Assembly: GCA_947623455.1 (NCBI GenBank)
Contig: OX392532.1
Coordinates: 5,415,501 to 5,479,500 of the forward strand
Reading direction: 5' to 3'
From: Mimachlamys varia
Taxonomy: Eukaryota; Mollusca; Bivalvia; Pectinida; Pectinidae
DNA length: 64,000 bases
Shown: in pieces, positions 12,801 to 20,870 of the stretch
How positions within the stretch are numbered: position 1 is the stretch's first letter
Layout: the number at the start of each line of letters is the position of its first letter
Made by a program: the position numbers and the translations under genes
The notes under the pieces: generated by a model
Seen by the model: the letters and a program-made list of their open reading frames with translations, nothing else
Databases searched by the model: none
Told to the model about the DNA's origin: nothing

Positions 12801-15800
12801 AGTCGATATTGTTGAATCAAACTGTCAATCAGGAAAACACAACTTCATGTCATGATTATCAAGCCTAGCGAGTTTGAAAGATATTGGTTAAAAATTTTAG
12901 GAGAAGATCTCCAGACAAATAACAGTTTACGACAGAAATGTATTGTCGACCTATATTTAACTATGCAATGTTGTTACGCGAAAAGTTGAAATAACTCAAC
13001 GAAACCCGTAATATATGTTAAATAGTTAAGCTTTTCGAAGTACCATACACAATTTTAGAGGAATTAAAAAAGAACCACAAAGAGTTCTGATGTTTTAACG
13101 TTTGAAAGAAATTGGTTGAAAACTGTAGGAAGAGATCTCCGGACAAATAAAAGTTTACGACGGACGGAAAACGTCATACGATAATACGTATAAAACCAAT
13201 TTATCCTCTAAACACATATTTTGTACAATATGGTTAGAATATATTACTTAATATAAAATGTCAGTATGATCTTTTCATGACCATAATCAAGTAATAAAAG
13301 GCAGGTGTGTCCGGAAGAGAACGTGCCTTCTGCTTTATCGACGACACCCGCCATGTAAATATTAGGTCAGATCCAAGGATACATCAATCCTCAAAATGAG
13401 AACCGAGTCATCATTGCCAATCACAACAACAAATAAACACACAAATGAGCAAACTCAAAACGTCCATCTTCATATCATACAAGGATACACAATGTTTCTC
13501 AATGAGATCAAAAGGGCGACCATAAAACTTGTTAATGATCCTCATCAAACTGCATTTCTCGAAACCCTATGCTGTAAGTGTGTTTGTTAACAGCCTATAT
13601 CTACCATGTCACCCTTGGCTTCATCCTAGGTAACCATATACCTCACCATGTTATAACCATGTGTGATAACGTTATATACAACAAGTGATATCAAACTGGT
13701 ACCAACAAACATCCCATGTACAGCTACAGATGTAAATATGACACCACTGTCAAAACTACCATCAGGCACCCAAAGTTCACCAGCTAATCTAATCCCAATG
13801 TGACCTAATTTCATAGCGGTAGCTGAGATAAAAATAAAAATTGAAACTTTTCAAAGCATTCATTTGACATTACCTATGCTAGGCTATTTACTTAACATAT
13901 ATGTCACATCAACTAATGTATTTATATGAAATTTTATTCAAAACACGTTTTATGCCTGTTACCTTAAGTTGATCTTCCTCGCTATACAGGTCAATATAGT
14001 CGCCATCTTTATCTCTGATGATGGTCCGGGTTGTTCCTGTGTTGATCATACGTTGGTTCTCAACGTATTTGTACTTATTTGTGGTATATGTCAGCACCTT
14101 TCAAAATATTCAAGTATGATTTTACATTTAAGTAATGCGTTCCACATTCATACAATAATAAACGATAATTTTTTTCAAATAATGAATTGCCTTTGGGAGG
14201 TTGTTTACTTTCTCATATTTATAAGAAAACATTTTTGTTTTAATTGTCAAAAAAGCAACGTAAATTTCATAAAAATATGAAGGTTCATTCTTATAACAAA
14301 GCAAGTGATTTCCATGCTAACTTTACTTACGTAGAGTAATAGTTCTGTATCGTCGTATTCGGTAGCGCCTGGCCTGACGTAGGGAATGTCCAGCGTGCTA
14401 CTGTATTGGGTCACCTTCTCGTCCAGTAAAGCCCCTTTGCTTTTGACTACTGCTATTATTATGCTTCCCTCGCTAATCTCCACCTCGCCGCTGTCCTGAA
14501 AATCTTCGCCGTTTATGAGAATTGTCATAAACTGTATCAGTCTCTCTTCTGTGACGTGGACATACTGTCTTGACTACAAAAACAAAGCGGAGTATAGATA
14601 CCTCCACATCAATTGTTTCTTTATAACTCTAACACTTGTTTTGATATTAATGGATTTTCGATGAAAACTTTATATTCCATCTTACGTACATACTCGTATC
14701 CTGAAATGTATGTGTAGTGTCTTGTCTTTAAATACAATACATGTATGCAATTAATGCACAGCCATTGTTTCTTCACATGAATTTCACGTGAACAAATCTT
14801 TACATGAATTTTATGTGAAATTTATTTTTGCACATGAAATTCACATAAAGTATTTCACGTGAATTTTACATTATTTTTCGACGAAAAATTCACAAGAAGT
14901 TTATGATAAAATCATATAATGAATTAAACATTTAAAAACTAACTAAGCAGAAAAGTCACAATTTGTTCACGTGAAATTCACATGATGACATACTTCCTGT
15001 TTAGAGATGGCTGTATTAATTTATAATCTGAAGCTGGCTCTGAAGTTAATTATAAATCTACAGAAACCGAATGCTACAATTTGTCCCTGGCACAGAATGT
15101 TTATCTCTCTTCTCAAAATATATGGGGGTGCATTAGTGAGGCTATGTGAAAGTCAAGATACAAGCATTATAACGCAACCCAAAAAAAGACTCAACAATTG
15201 ATCAAGTTACTGTACTTCTGTCAAATTTACTCGAACTATGTATTGACAAGCTTTTGAAATCATCACTCGATAAGATGTATATAGATACCCCTTAAAAAGA
15301 CCATCAAACGAAAATTAAAATGTGTCCAAACGTAATATATCTGAACGATGGAGTAGTCAGTACTGACCAACCAGGGGATATTTTTTCTCTTACATTTGTA
15401 CCCTGGACAGGGATATCCACTTTTACCGGTGTGGGATTTTCTTATCTCAACCTAGGATGCTTTTTGCACGTTCTCAACAATTGCATGACGTCGTAACAAC
15501 AATACGATGATGTCACGACAACAATACAATGACTTCACGCCGGCACCTTAATCACATCAAAATTGTCTTGAATTGATGTAAACGACAATATTAGATACAC
15601 ATTAAGCTTAACAAGGTAAGAGAAAAATAATCATTCATCTCCTTGGTAGTGAGGCAGGAGATCTCAGCCCTCGGGATAAGATTCCACTGTCTCACCCCCA
15701 GGGGGTGAAAGATTCTTTCAGTCCCTTAGTGATATCCCATGATTTTTTCTTTTTATTTTAGCACATTTCATGTTTTTGAATATTAACAATTAACATTATT

Positions 15801-18800
15801 ATGTTTTTGTTGTTTGTTTTTGATTTTTGTTTTGTTTTTTGTTTTGCTTGTATTCTCATACTTTATTTGTTTTTCAATTTATTTAATGCTTGTGTCATAC
15901 GTTTTCAATTTGTTTATTACTTTATCAAATTGTAGGTTTTTTAAGTATGGCTACTTACCTTTGCGCTGTCAATGGTGCAGCCGGTCGGACTGTCCGTGGT
16001 GCACGTGAGAGAGTTGATAGCATCAAGCACGACTTCTATCAGCTTTACCAGTTCTATAAACAGCACAAATGGGAACGTAAAACGTATATTCATTACTACA
16101 TGGCAGGGAAAATAGATATTTGCTAAAAATAAATTAAACATGGTTTAAAAGAAATTATTTGAAACACTTTGGCATTATTATAAAATGCATTAGCCATATT
16201 GCGTCTCATGTTTGTTTTCTTTTACGTTTTTTATTAGCATCGAATCGGATCTGGTGGATGTGGTGAACAAAAGCTTGTTGCCTAGTATTACCCAGACAGT
16301 GTTCCGTATCAACTTAACATTATTCATCCAGTACAATTATTATTTCAAAACAACTGCTTTTACATCAATAATTATTGAGCAGTCGTTTCAATGAGTATAT
16401 ATGATATATTGTCTAACATGCTACACCGAATCTTTCTACTTGAACGACATGCACGTGCAGAAAATAGCTGTCAAACGCGTTTTCGTCTCCTTAATCGATA
16501 TTACGATCTGATAGAGTGTGAAGCTGCTTAAATCACGTATCTCAAGTGACGCCATTGTTTACGATTGCATTGTCCATGTTTTTAATAATTGTTAGAGAAT
16601 TTTAAGAAGTAGACGTTTTACCTACCTGACGCTATCGCTAGCATGCCAGAGGTTTCGATCTGGTCCTTGCCGTACTTGATGAGGATGTTATCGATCATAC
16701 TGCCAGCCTCAAACTGATTTAACCAACGAAACACAATACAAATTTCTTCAGTTTTCAAGTGCACATCGATCGGTTCAATAAGTAATGCAATATCAATTTC
16801 AGAAATTGAAAATATATGGCAAAATTGTTTTAACTCATATTTTGTTTTTTTAAGATCATTTTTTTCTCACTCTCTCTCCCTTACGGAAAAGTAAAAGTTA
16901 TCCTTTTGATAGGTTCCCATAACAAAAAACAATAATATTTCTCCTGTTAAAATTATCTATACACACAACATTTGATTGTATATGTATTAATAATTAACGG
17001 ACAAGGATGAAGTGATATCTTAAGAAAAAGGCCAGATAGATAAACAATATTTGGTTTATCTCTTAAATGAGTCCTTGAAAGTTTAAGGAATATCTCAAAT
17101 AAAATAATAGACCAGATCATAATTAAAGTTAATGCATATGTATTAATGGAATATCAGGAAGTGAATGTATAAGAAACAAACCAACGACTCCTCGAGGTTG
17201 ACATCAGCCGCCGACTGGATGTCTGATGATAGGACTCCACGCATATTTTGCATATAAGCAATTGTAGTGTTCGCCAGTAACGTGTCATCATATAAACACG
17301 GAATCGAAATCAGCAGTGCATCCTCTAAAGAGTTCAAAACGATTAGAATGTTGTAAAATGTTAAAATCGAAAACAGATTACTGATGACTGAGTCTTTACG
17401 GTCAATAAATTACTGTTGAGTAAGCTTTTATTGTCGATGGATTACTGATGAGTAAGTTTTTACTGTCACTAGATTACTGATGAGTAAGCCTTTAATGTCT
17501 GTCAATAGATTACTGATGAGTGGGTATTTACTGTCAATAGATTACTGATGAGTGGGTATTTACTGTCAATAGATTACTGATGAGTGGGTATTTACTGTCA
17601 ATAGATTACTGATGAGTGGGTATTTACTGTCAATAGATTACTGTTGAGTGAGACTTTACTGCAAATATATTACTGTTGAGTAAGTCTTTACTGTCAATAG
17701 ATTACTGATTAGTAAGTCCTTACTGTCAATAGATTACTGTTGAGTGAGTCTTCACTGTCAATATATTACTGATGAGTAAGTCTTTACTGTCAATATATTA
17801 CTGATGAGTAAGTCTTCACTGTCAATAGATTACTGTTGAGTGAGTCTTTACTGTCAATAGATTACTGTTGAGTAGGTCTTCACTGTCAATTGATTACTGT
17901 TGAGTGAGTCTTTACTGTCAATAGATTACTGATGAGTGGGTCTTTACTGTCAATAGATTACTGATGAGTGGGTCTTTACTGTCAAAAGATTACTGATGAG
18001 TAAGTTTTTACTGTCAATAGATTACTGTTGAGTAAGTTTTTACTGGCAATAGATTACTGTTGAGTGAGTCTTTACTGTCAATAGATTACTGTTGAGTAAG
18101 TCTTTACTGGCAATAGATTACTGTTGAGTAAGTCTTTACTGTCAATAGATTACTGTTGTGTAAGTCTTTACTGTCAATAGATTACTGTTGAGTAAGTTTT
18201 TACTGTCAATAGATTACTGTTGAGTAAGTCTTTACTGTCAATAGATTACTGATTAGTAAGTCTTTACTGTCAATAGATTACTGTTGTGTAAGTCTTTACT
18301 GTCAATAGATTACTGTTGAGTAAGTCTTTACTGTCGATAGATTACTGTTGAGTGAGTCTTTACTGCCGATAGATTACTGTTGAGTAAGTTTTTACTGTCA
18401 ATAGATTACTGTTGAGTGAGTCTTTACTGTCAATATATTACTGGTGAGTAAGACTTTACTGTCAATAGATTACTGATTAGTAAGTCTTTACTGTCAATAT
18501 ATTACTGGTGAGTAAGTCTTTACTGTCAATAGATTACTGTTGAGTGAGTCTTTACTGCCGATAGATTACTGTTGAGTAAGTTTTTACTGTCAATAGATTA
18601 CTGTTGAGTAAGTTTTTATTGTCGATAGATTACTGTTGAGTAAGTCTTTATTGTCAATAGATTTTGTTATAGAAAATATACAATGATTCGTTAAAGGAGA
18701 AAACGAAAAGCATTCTACACTGTCCGCAAAATGATCGAAACGATCCTCTAGCCAATTGGTACTTACTGAAACCGCATCGACTATATGGGACGAAGCAGAG

Positions 18801-18821
18801 CAGGATAAGCCAAACATGTAT
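263..18821 (-). CDS. Polycystin-1-like (PKD1-family) membrane protein, 19-exon model, 3' partial
   Basis: This entry is the whole gene model; the exons follow separately. Spliced together they give roughly 1,500 residues. The order is hydrophobic leader, extracellular region of unknown fold, VWA-like domain, GPS-like segment, TM1, PLAT domain, TM2-TM6, polycystin extracellular domain, TM7 and TM8. Known family members have 11 membrane helices and end with the channel pore, so the last three helices and the tail lie left of position 1. Exon ends were chosen at GT/AG sites on the minus strand, and phases match at all junctions except exon 6 to exon 7. In known family members the PLAT domain is cytoplasmic, and the protein partners a PKD2-type channel in cilia or sperm. 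Orthology to PKD1, PKDREJ or a PKD1L paralogue cannot be decided here. Family assignment is secure from exons 11-19; the 5' third is less certain. Confidence 0.88.
1628..1723 (-). CDS. Exon 18: polycystin extracellular domain, part 2
   Basis: This short exon of 96 bases encodes CDIPTLLQNLISKCPPEYSA and ends NYCKG. It has three cysteines that could form disulfides in the extracellular lid. The acceptor is TTTGCAG and the donor GTAACT is in phase 1. The junction codon with exon 19 is Gly, followed by W-T-T-Y-I-P. Confidence 0.9.
1834..2040 (-). mobile_element. tRNA-derived SINE in the intron between exons 17 and 18
   Basis: The minus strand begins with a tRNA-like head (GGTGGCCGAGTGGTTAAGG, an A box) followed by GGTTTGAAAACCC, a decayed B box. 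It ends with GACCCTGGCTGTTAATAGGG and a CAAA-rich tail. This end is typical of common molluscan SINEs and resembles the RUDI type by eye. It has the same orientation as the host gene. Target-site duplications were not resolved. Confidence 0.75.
2621..2792 (-). CDS. Exon 17: polycystin extracellular domain, part 1
   Basis: The product starts INRTDDIWSWFRGQFSDAVF and ends YRIGLARIRQIRVKG. The W-x-W motif and the G-x-A-R-I-R-Q-x-R-V string match the early part of the polycystin (TOP) domain that forms the extracellular lid of PKD channels. The acceptor is phase 0 and the donor GTAGGT is phase 1, joining exon 18 through a Gly codon. Confidence 0.93.
3272..3498 (-). CDS. Exon 16: TM6 and start of the polycystin extracellular domain
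   Basis: The product begins EILFEEKSPTTSFSKKERAR. It carries the helix MSARALLIQAFYIALLAIIC (TM6) and continues HNSVWTSYLQNRALEK. The acceptor is TTCACAG and the donor is AAG|GTATCA in phase 0, both in phase with the neighbours. Charge before TM6 (KLIKLDRKL) places that side in the cytoplasm. The large intron upstream carries the 39-bp minisatellite. Confidence 0.88.
3846..4552. repeat. 39-bp minisatellite, about 18 copies, two subfamilies
   Basis: Six units of one type (with ACGATGTCTGGTCACAGG) are followed by about twelve of another (with TTGATCTTGGGTACCAGCC). The unit is 13 codons long, so frames stay open on both strands across the array. None begins at an ATG with coding character, and the array lies inside an intron between exons 15 and 16. 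One diverged unit sits outside at about 3553-3595. Confidence 0.95.
4960..5160 (+). mobile_element. Dispersed retroelement 3'-end copy 1
   Basis: It shares GACGCTTACTCTTCCGGAAC and the following CACCTGGTCTTATTCTC with six other places in the window. The family runs on to TTTTGTTGACGCTTTGGTAT. The 5' part is missing here. See the copy at 60755 for its probable origin. Confidence 0.75.
5450..5530 (-). mobile_element. Dispersed retroelement 3'-end copy 2 (short)
   Basis: A fragment of the same family (GTTCCGGAAGAGTAAGCGTC, then CATCATCGACGAC) in opposite orientation to copy 1, about 300 bases away. Together they form a loose inverted pair in the intron before exon 15. Confidence 0.65.
5680..5824 (-). 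CDS. Exon 15: end of TM5 and cytoplasmic loop
   Basis: It completes TM5 (VVFLTLIVAFLCKRY) directly after DPLK of exon 14. It then encodes a hydrophilic, acidic loop (KKDTSDGSEDHGNDSNDVDD) of the kind between TM5 and TM6 in polycystins. The donor is GTGAGT in phase 1. The loop sequence is poorly conserved in the family, so only its position supports it. Confidence 0.9.
6766..7402 (-). CDS. Exon 14: end of PLAT, TM2-TM4 and most of TM5
   Basis: This is the longest well-supported exon, about 212 residues. It starts with the PLAT tail (YAFLCGKWLTPDRDDCQ), then LFSRPSASRFTRVQR, a near-invariant motif before TM2 in this family. Helices follow at VCVFTMLFLSMLANAMW (TM2), IYVGCMASLVTFIPGFVIAW (TM3) and WWFIFVGYAIAFTGMSAG (TM4). 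It ends with TAQGLLFIDPLK, the start of TM5. The codon at 7317 is TTG in mid-exon, so it is not an initiator. Confidence 0.95.
7631..7785 (-). CDS. Exon 13: second half of the PLAT domain
   Basis: The product begins MFERWTLGNYVL and includes LGKLSEIQVWHD, followed by SPSWYLEKVLIYD. The LG-x-L-x-x-I-x-x-WHD and WYL-x-x-V signatures are characteristic of the PLAT domain in polycystin-1 relatives. In known proteins this domain binds membrane lipid and calcium on the cytoplasmic side. The donor GTATGT is in phase 2 and fits exon 14. Confidence 0.93.
7905..8400. repeat. TG/CA-rich alternating purine-pyrimidine tract
   Basis: About 500 bases made mostly of TGTGTG, ATGTGTG, GCATGCAT and ACATGTATAT runs. 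It lies between the two PLAT exons. Such sequence is prone to Z-DNA and replication slippage. Open frames seen across it on both strands are compositional artefacts. Confidence 0.85.
8446..8616 (-). CDS. Exon 12: TM1-PLAT linker and first half of the PLAT domain
   Basis: This exon has 57 codons, phase 0 at both ends. It starts WDYLPLKDNPQRAQFSYYLS, continues with a strand-like run (SFYTGFWSSRRL) and reaches VVIKGSKGMTGARAISDGKR. The I-x-G-x-x-G-x-x-G-x-R pattern is the usual first part of the PLAT/LH2 domain. The donor AAG|GTTCTC is non-optimal but is the one that keeps phase with exon 13. Confidence 0.85.
8777..9016 (-). CDS. Exon 11: degenerate GPS and first membrane helix (TM1)
   Basis: This exon has 80 codons, phase 0 at both ends, with a consensus GTAAGT donor. 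FKSNLLGTFGSNVFVIPP aligns with the C-x-x-HLT-x-FGSxxFVxPP end of GPS motifs in polycystins. The Cys is replaced by Phe and the HL/T cleavage triad by LLG. After a short linker comes TM1 (VLAVNVGCLVLMVLLVAFL), then basic KYYDRKD, which marks the cytoplasmic side. The order GPS, TM1, PLAT is diagnostic of polycystin-1-like proteins. Confidence 0.87.
9325..9845. repeat. Dispersed repeat R1, X-Y-X arrangement
   Basis: Segment X (AAGGACGAAACAGCTG to CATATGTGTGTGTTAC) occurs at both ends. Segment Y (GACTCTGCTGGTGG to GGGGTTTTACGCA) lies between. The two X copies are about 364 bases apart. The family recurs at 20.5, 43.3, 44.8 and 61.96 kb. No coding potential or recognisable transposase was seen. 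Confidence 0.8.
9865..9968 (-). CDS. Exon 10: segment N-terminal to the GPS position
   Basis: The acceptor is CATGTTTCAG and the donor is GTAACT in phase 0. The product is SYGDLAFNVVRFGRVSALML followed by NDTSNKWQISENIK. The tryptophan at SNKWQ matches the conserved Trp of GPS motifs, yet no cysteine is present where the family has them. Phases fit exon 9 (phase 1) and exon 11 (phase 0). Confidence 0.78.
10413..11060 (-). CDS. Exon 9: VWA-like domain with a Thr-rich mucin-like insert
   Basis: This exon encodes about 216 residues. The opening strand AQVSFLIIKST, the helix DDFDIAVTFVKKMIDLM, the later strand IAVIITDGTF and the strand VKVMAIGYG follow the order of a von Willebrand A fold. The metal-binding DxSxS motif is absent, because the matching positions read IKSTQ. 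Between the second and third quarters lies a Thr/Asn-rich stretch of about 35 residues (TTADTPTTNTTATTTIPTTT, continuing TLGSTTTQNTTNAT). It looks heavily O- and N-glycosylated. Entry and exit are both phase 1 (donor GTAAAC) and fit exons 8 and 10. VWA domains bind ligands outside the cell; with the metal site gone, binding would have to be metal-independent. Confidence 0.88.
11600..11765 (+). mobile_element. Dispersed retroelement 3'-end copy 3
   Basis: It matches the family at GTGTCGTCGATGAAGC, the GCACCTGGTCTTATTC section and the TTTTGTTGACGCTTTGGTAT end. It lies in the intron between exons 8 and 9. Confidence 0.75.
11815..12187 (-). CDS. Exon 8: extracellular segment leading into the VWA-like domain
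   Basis: The acceptor is TTATCACTTTCAG and the donor GTATTG is in phase 1. It encodes about 124 residues, from MVVDSSDIMNDPSFW to FDMYFKCE. Several N-x-S/T sites (NIT, NAS, NTS) fit an extracellular location. The open frame continues about 34 codons upstream of the chosen acceptor, so a longer exon is possible. The final CE joins exon 9 to make C-E-A-C just before the VWA core. Confidence 0.7.
12290..13190. repeat. Molluscan-type dispersed repeat with three partial copies in tandem
   Basis: AGTTCTGACATTTTCTACAT occurs at about 12374 and 12732, followed each time by GCATCAGATACGAAG and CAACTTCATGTCATGAT. A third, shorter copy begins near 13083. Each ends close to GAAGAGATCTCCGGACAAAT (or a close variant), and the last runs into GACGGACGGA. 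This repeat type is common in bivalve genomes. It separates exons 7 and 8. Confidence 0.75.
13292..13460 (-). mobile_element. Dispersed retroelement 3'-end copy 4
   Basis: It contains TTATCGACGACACCCGCCAT and ACAACAACAAATAAACACAC, matching the inner part of the family as seen at 62.6 kb. It lies directly downstream of the 12.3-13.2 kb repeat. Confidence 0.75.
13647..13822 (-). CDS. Exon 7: GAIN-like segment
   Basis: The acceptor lies behind a long T-rich tract (TTTTTATCTCAG) and only one frame is open. The product includes LGHIGIRLAGELWVPDGSFD, then strand-like hydrophobic runs ending HGYNM. The pattern resembles the beta-rich region preceding the GPS in polycystins (an L-x-x-P turn followed by strands), but the match is loose. 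It ends in phase 0 at donor GTGAGG, in agreement with exon 8. Confidence 0.6.
13963..14097 (-). CDS. Exon 6: extracellular segment, downstream junction unresolved
   Basis: This exon has 45 codons and follows exon 5 in phase 0. The product runs from VLTYTTNKYKYVEN to SEEDQLK and is rich in charged residues (RDKDGDYIDLYSEED). The best donor is AAG|GTAACA in phase 0, but exon 7 needs phase 1. The frame stays open for 16 more bases, to a weak phase-1 donor GTGTTT (exon end 13947). A 10-base microexon near 13875 could also repair the phase, as could a sequencing error. None is proven. Confidence 0.6.
14331..14573 (-). CDS. Exon 5: extracellular beta-rich segment
   Basis: This exon has 81 codons and is phase 0 at both ends, with acceptor TTTTTGTAG and donor GTAAGT. 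It begins SRQYVHVTEERLIQFM and ends EYDDTELLLY. Alternating hydrophobic residues (VEISEGSIIIAVV) suggest beta strands. No catalytic or binding motif is visible and no family is assigned. Codon boundaries agree with exons 4 and 6. Confidence 0.75.
14771..14990. mobile_element. MITE-like element with CACGTGAA terminal inverted repeats
   Basis: The left end (GAATTTCACGTGAACAAAT) and the right end (ATTTGTTCACGTGAAATTC) are inverted copies over about 25 bases. The interior is AT-rich with further ACATGAA/TTCACGTGAA motifs and no coding frame. Its length of about 220 bases fits a non-autonomous DNA transposon. The superfamily is unknown. Confidence 0.7.
15360..15740. repeat. Unclassified segment with GGGATATCC motifs and two adjoining short palindromes
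   Basis: Sequence between exons 4 and 5 has CAGGGGATATTTTTTCTCTT at one side and AAGGTAAGAGAAAAATAAT later in reverse sense. It ends with two hairpins at 15692-15720. It may be a dispersed element; no protein similarity was seen. Confidence 0.4.
15959..16053 (-). CDS. Exon 4: extracellular segment with paired cysteines
   Basis: The chosen acceptor follows a long pyrimidine-rich tract ending TGTTTATAG, and the donor is a consensus GTAAGT. The product continues exon 3 as ELVKLIEVVLDAINSLTC and ends GCTIDSAK, with two cysteines about 10 residues apart. An upstream acceptor ending at 16122 is also in phase, but it would add a hydrophobic, intron-like stretch, so the shorter form is preferred. 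Confidence 0.65.
16626..16713 (-). CDS. Exon 3: extracellular segment
   Basis: The exon encodes about 29 residues (FEAGSMIDNILIKYGKDQIE, then TSGMLAIAS), an amphipathic helical stretch. The donor is GTAGGT in phase 1. Such helices occur in the region between REJ and GPS in polycystin-1 relatives, but similarity at this length proves little. The call rests mainly on phase agreement with both neighbours. Confidence 0.65.
17182..17324 (-). CDS. Exon 2: extracellular segment
   Basis: The acceptor is TTTGAACTCTTTAG and the donor is GTTTGT. The exon encodes about 47 residues, starting DALLISIPCLYDD and ending VNLEESL. It enters in phase 1 and leaves in phase 0, which fits exon 3. It has a possible N-glycosylation site (ANTT). 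No named domain is recognised. It sits at the edge of the 32-bp array that fills the intron upstream. Confidence 0.6.
17374..18665. repeat. 32-bp tandem array D1, about 40 copies
   Basis: Unit parts are TTGAGTAAGTCTTTACTGTC and AATAGATTACTG. Units vary at GTTGAGT/GATGAGT/GATTAGT and TAAG/TGAG/TGGG. It fills the intron between exons 1 and 2. On the plus strand nearly every unit contains GAGTAAGT or GAGTGAGT, resembling a 5' splice donor. Confidence 0.97.
18767..18821 (-). CDS. Candidate exon 1: hydrophobic leader
   Basis: On the minus strand this segment lies between TTTACAG and a strong GTAAGT donor. In the frame that joins exon 2 (phase 1) it encodes a hydrophobic run, IHVWLILLCFVPYSRCGF, which looks like the core of a signal peptide. 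No in-frame ATG precedes it within the open frame, so an earlier exon must supply the start. The right edge merges into the 42-44-bp array, whose units carry the same acceptor sequence. Another frame (FGLSCSASSH...) stays open but does not match the phase of exon 2. Its membership of the gene is an inference. Confidence 0.35.
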
Positions 18822-20199
18822 CTGTAAACAAACACAATAGCATTTATTGTTACATACACGTACTGTAAACAAACATCATATCATTTACTGTTACATATAC
18901 GTATCTGTAAAGTCAAACATCATATCATTTACTGTTACATATACGTATCTGTAAACTAATATCATATCATTTACTGTTACATATACGTATCTGTAAAGTC
19001 AAACATCATCGCATTTACTGTTACATATACGTATCTGTAAAATCAAACATCATCTCATTTACTGTTACATATACGTATCCGTAACATCAAACATCATATC
19101 ATTTACTGTTACATACACGTATCTGTAAACAAATATCATATCATTAACTGTTACATACACGTATCTGTAAACAAATATCATATCATTTACTGATACATAT
19201 ACGTATCTGTAAACAAACATCATATCATTTACTGTTAAATATACGTATCTGTAAACAAACATCATATCATTTACTGTAGCATACACGTATCTGTAAAATC
19301 AAACATCATATCATTTACTGTTACATACACGTATCTGTAAAATCAAACATCATATCATTTACTGTTACATATACGTATCTGTAAAATCAATCATCATATC
19401 ATTTACTGTTACATATACGTATCTGTAAACAAACATCATATCATTTACTGTTACATATACGTATCTGTAAAGTCAAACATCATAGCATTTACTGTTACAT
19501 ATACGTATCTGTAAACATACATCATATCATTTACTGTTACATATACGTATCTGTAAACAAACTCCATAACATTTACTGTTACATATACGTATCTGTAAAA
19601 TCAAACATCATAACATTTACTGTTACATATACGTATTTGTAACATCAAACATCATATCATTTACTGTTACATATACGTATCTGTAAAATCAAACATCATA
19701 ACATTTACTGTTACATATACGTATCTGTAAAATCAAACATCATAGTATTTACTGTTACATATACGTATCTGTAAAGTCAAACATCATCGCATTTACTGTT
19801 ACATATACGTATCTGTAAAATCAAACATCATAGTATTTACTGTTACATATACGTATCTGTAAAGTCAAACATCATCGCATTTACTGTTACATATACGTAT
19901 CTGTAAAATCAAACTCATAGCATTTACTGTTACATATACGTATCTGTAAACAGACATCATATCATTTACTGTTACATATACGTATCTGTAAACAGACATC
20001 ATATCATTTACTGTTACATACACGTATCTGTAAACAAACATCATATCATTTACTGTTACATATACGTATCTGTAAACAAACATAATATCATTTACTGTTA
20101 CATATACGTATCTGTAAAGTCAAACTCATAGCATTTACTGTTACATGTACATACACGTATCTGTAAAATCAAACATCATATCATTTACTGTTATATATG
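18815..20199. repeat. 42-44-bp tandem array D2, about 32 copies
   Basis: Unit parts are CATCATATCATTTACTGTTA, CATATACGTATCTGTAAA, and either CAAA or ATCAAA. On the minus strand each unit includes TTTACAG|ATACG, matching the acceptor of candidate exon 1 at its left edge. The 42-bp form keeps a minus-strand frame open, which is an artefact of length. Confidence 0.96.
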
Positions 20200-20470
20200 G
20201 AGCGACCGTCATTATTCACCAGTAAAATGTGGGAAATTGCATAGCCATCTACTAATTATTTACTATTACATATGGAGTGCCCGATTTCATGCAGCAGTAA
20301 AAAGTGATAGGCATCTTCTATTACAGATCATACCCGGGGGAGTATCCAGAATATTTACCGTTTCATATGGAGCGACCGTTTTTATTCACCAGTAAAAAGT
20401 GTGAAAAAGTTTTAGGTATCTACTGTTACAGATCATACCTTGGGGGTGTCCGTATTATTTACTGTTAAGG
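20193..20470. repeat. Three diverged units with ATATGGAGCGACCG
   Basis: Copies start near 20195, 20268 and 20365. They share ATATGGAG followed by CAGTAAAA and, later, TATTACAGATCATAC or its variant. TTTACTGTTA links them to array D2. Confidence 0.65.
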
Positions 20471-20489
20471 TTGCGCATGTAATTATTTA

Positions 20490-20870
20490 CTATTATATTT
20501 TTACTTCCCGAGGTTTGCTGGAGCTTCCATAGCCAATGTGAATCTTTCATTTGAGTTGTGACACGGTACATAATAAACCATATGTTCGTAGTACACGATT
20601 TGAAATTATACAAAACTACATGTAGTTTAATTTTATTTTTAAATTCATAAATTAAAGGGGTTTTACGCACCTAATCCATTTGCTTCTACATTAGTTTAGA
20701 CATTTTGGATTCCCACCTTTTAGCCCCTAGCATCACTGAAGGTCAGCCTAGGAGGACGAAACAGCTGTATGGTGCAGTTTAATTCATTTTTTTCGGATAC
20801 TGTCTCTATTAGTAAATTCAAAAGATGCAACACATGTTTGTGTTACGTCATCTTTGGGAAGCCATTTACT
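20490..20870. repeat. Dispersed repeat R1, Y-X copy
   Basis: It matches the 9.3 kb copy from GAGGTTTGCTGGAGC through AATTAAAGGGGTTTTACGCA to ACATGTTTGTGTTACGTCAT. Only one X segment is present. Confidence 0.78.

Noticed and set aside
15959..16122. Longer version of exon 4 including a hydrophobic NIYFPCHVV... stretch
   Set aside because: The stretch is pyrimidine-rich on the coding strand and looks like the intron's polypyrimidine tract. The acceptor at its end gives the same phase and a better product.
18590..18859. Alternative frame through candidate exon 1 (FGLSCSASSHIVDAVS...)
   Set aside because: It ends in phase 0 at the strong donor and does not match exon 2. Reading through the donor only enters the 32-bp array.
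19065..20083. Tyr/Val-rich repeat proteins on the minus strand
   Set aside because: They are translations of the 42-bp form of array D2, broken wherever the unit is 43 or 44 bases long.
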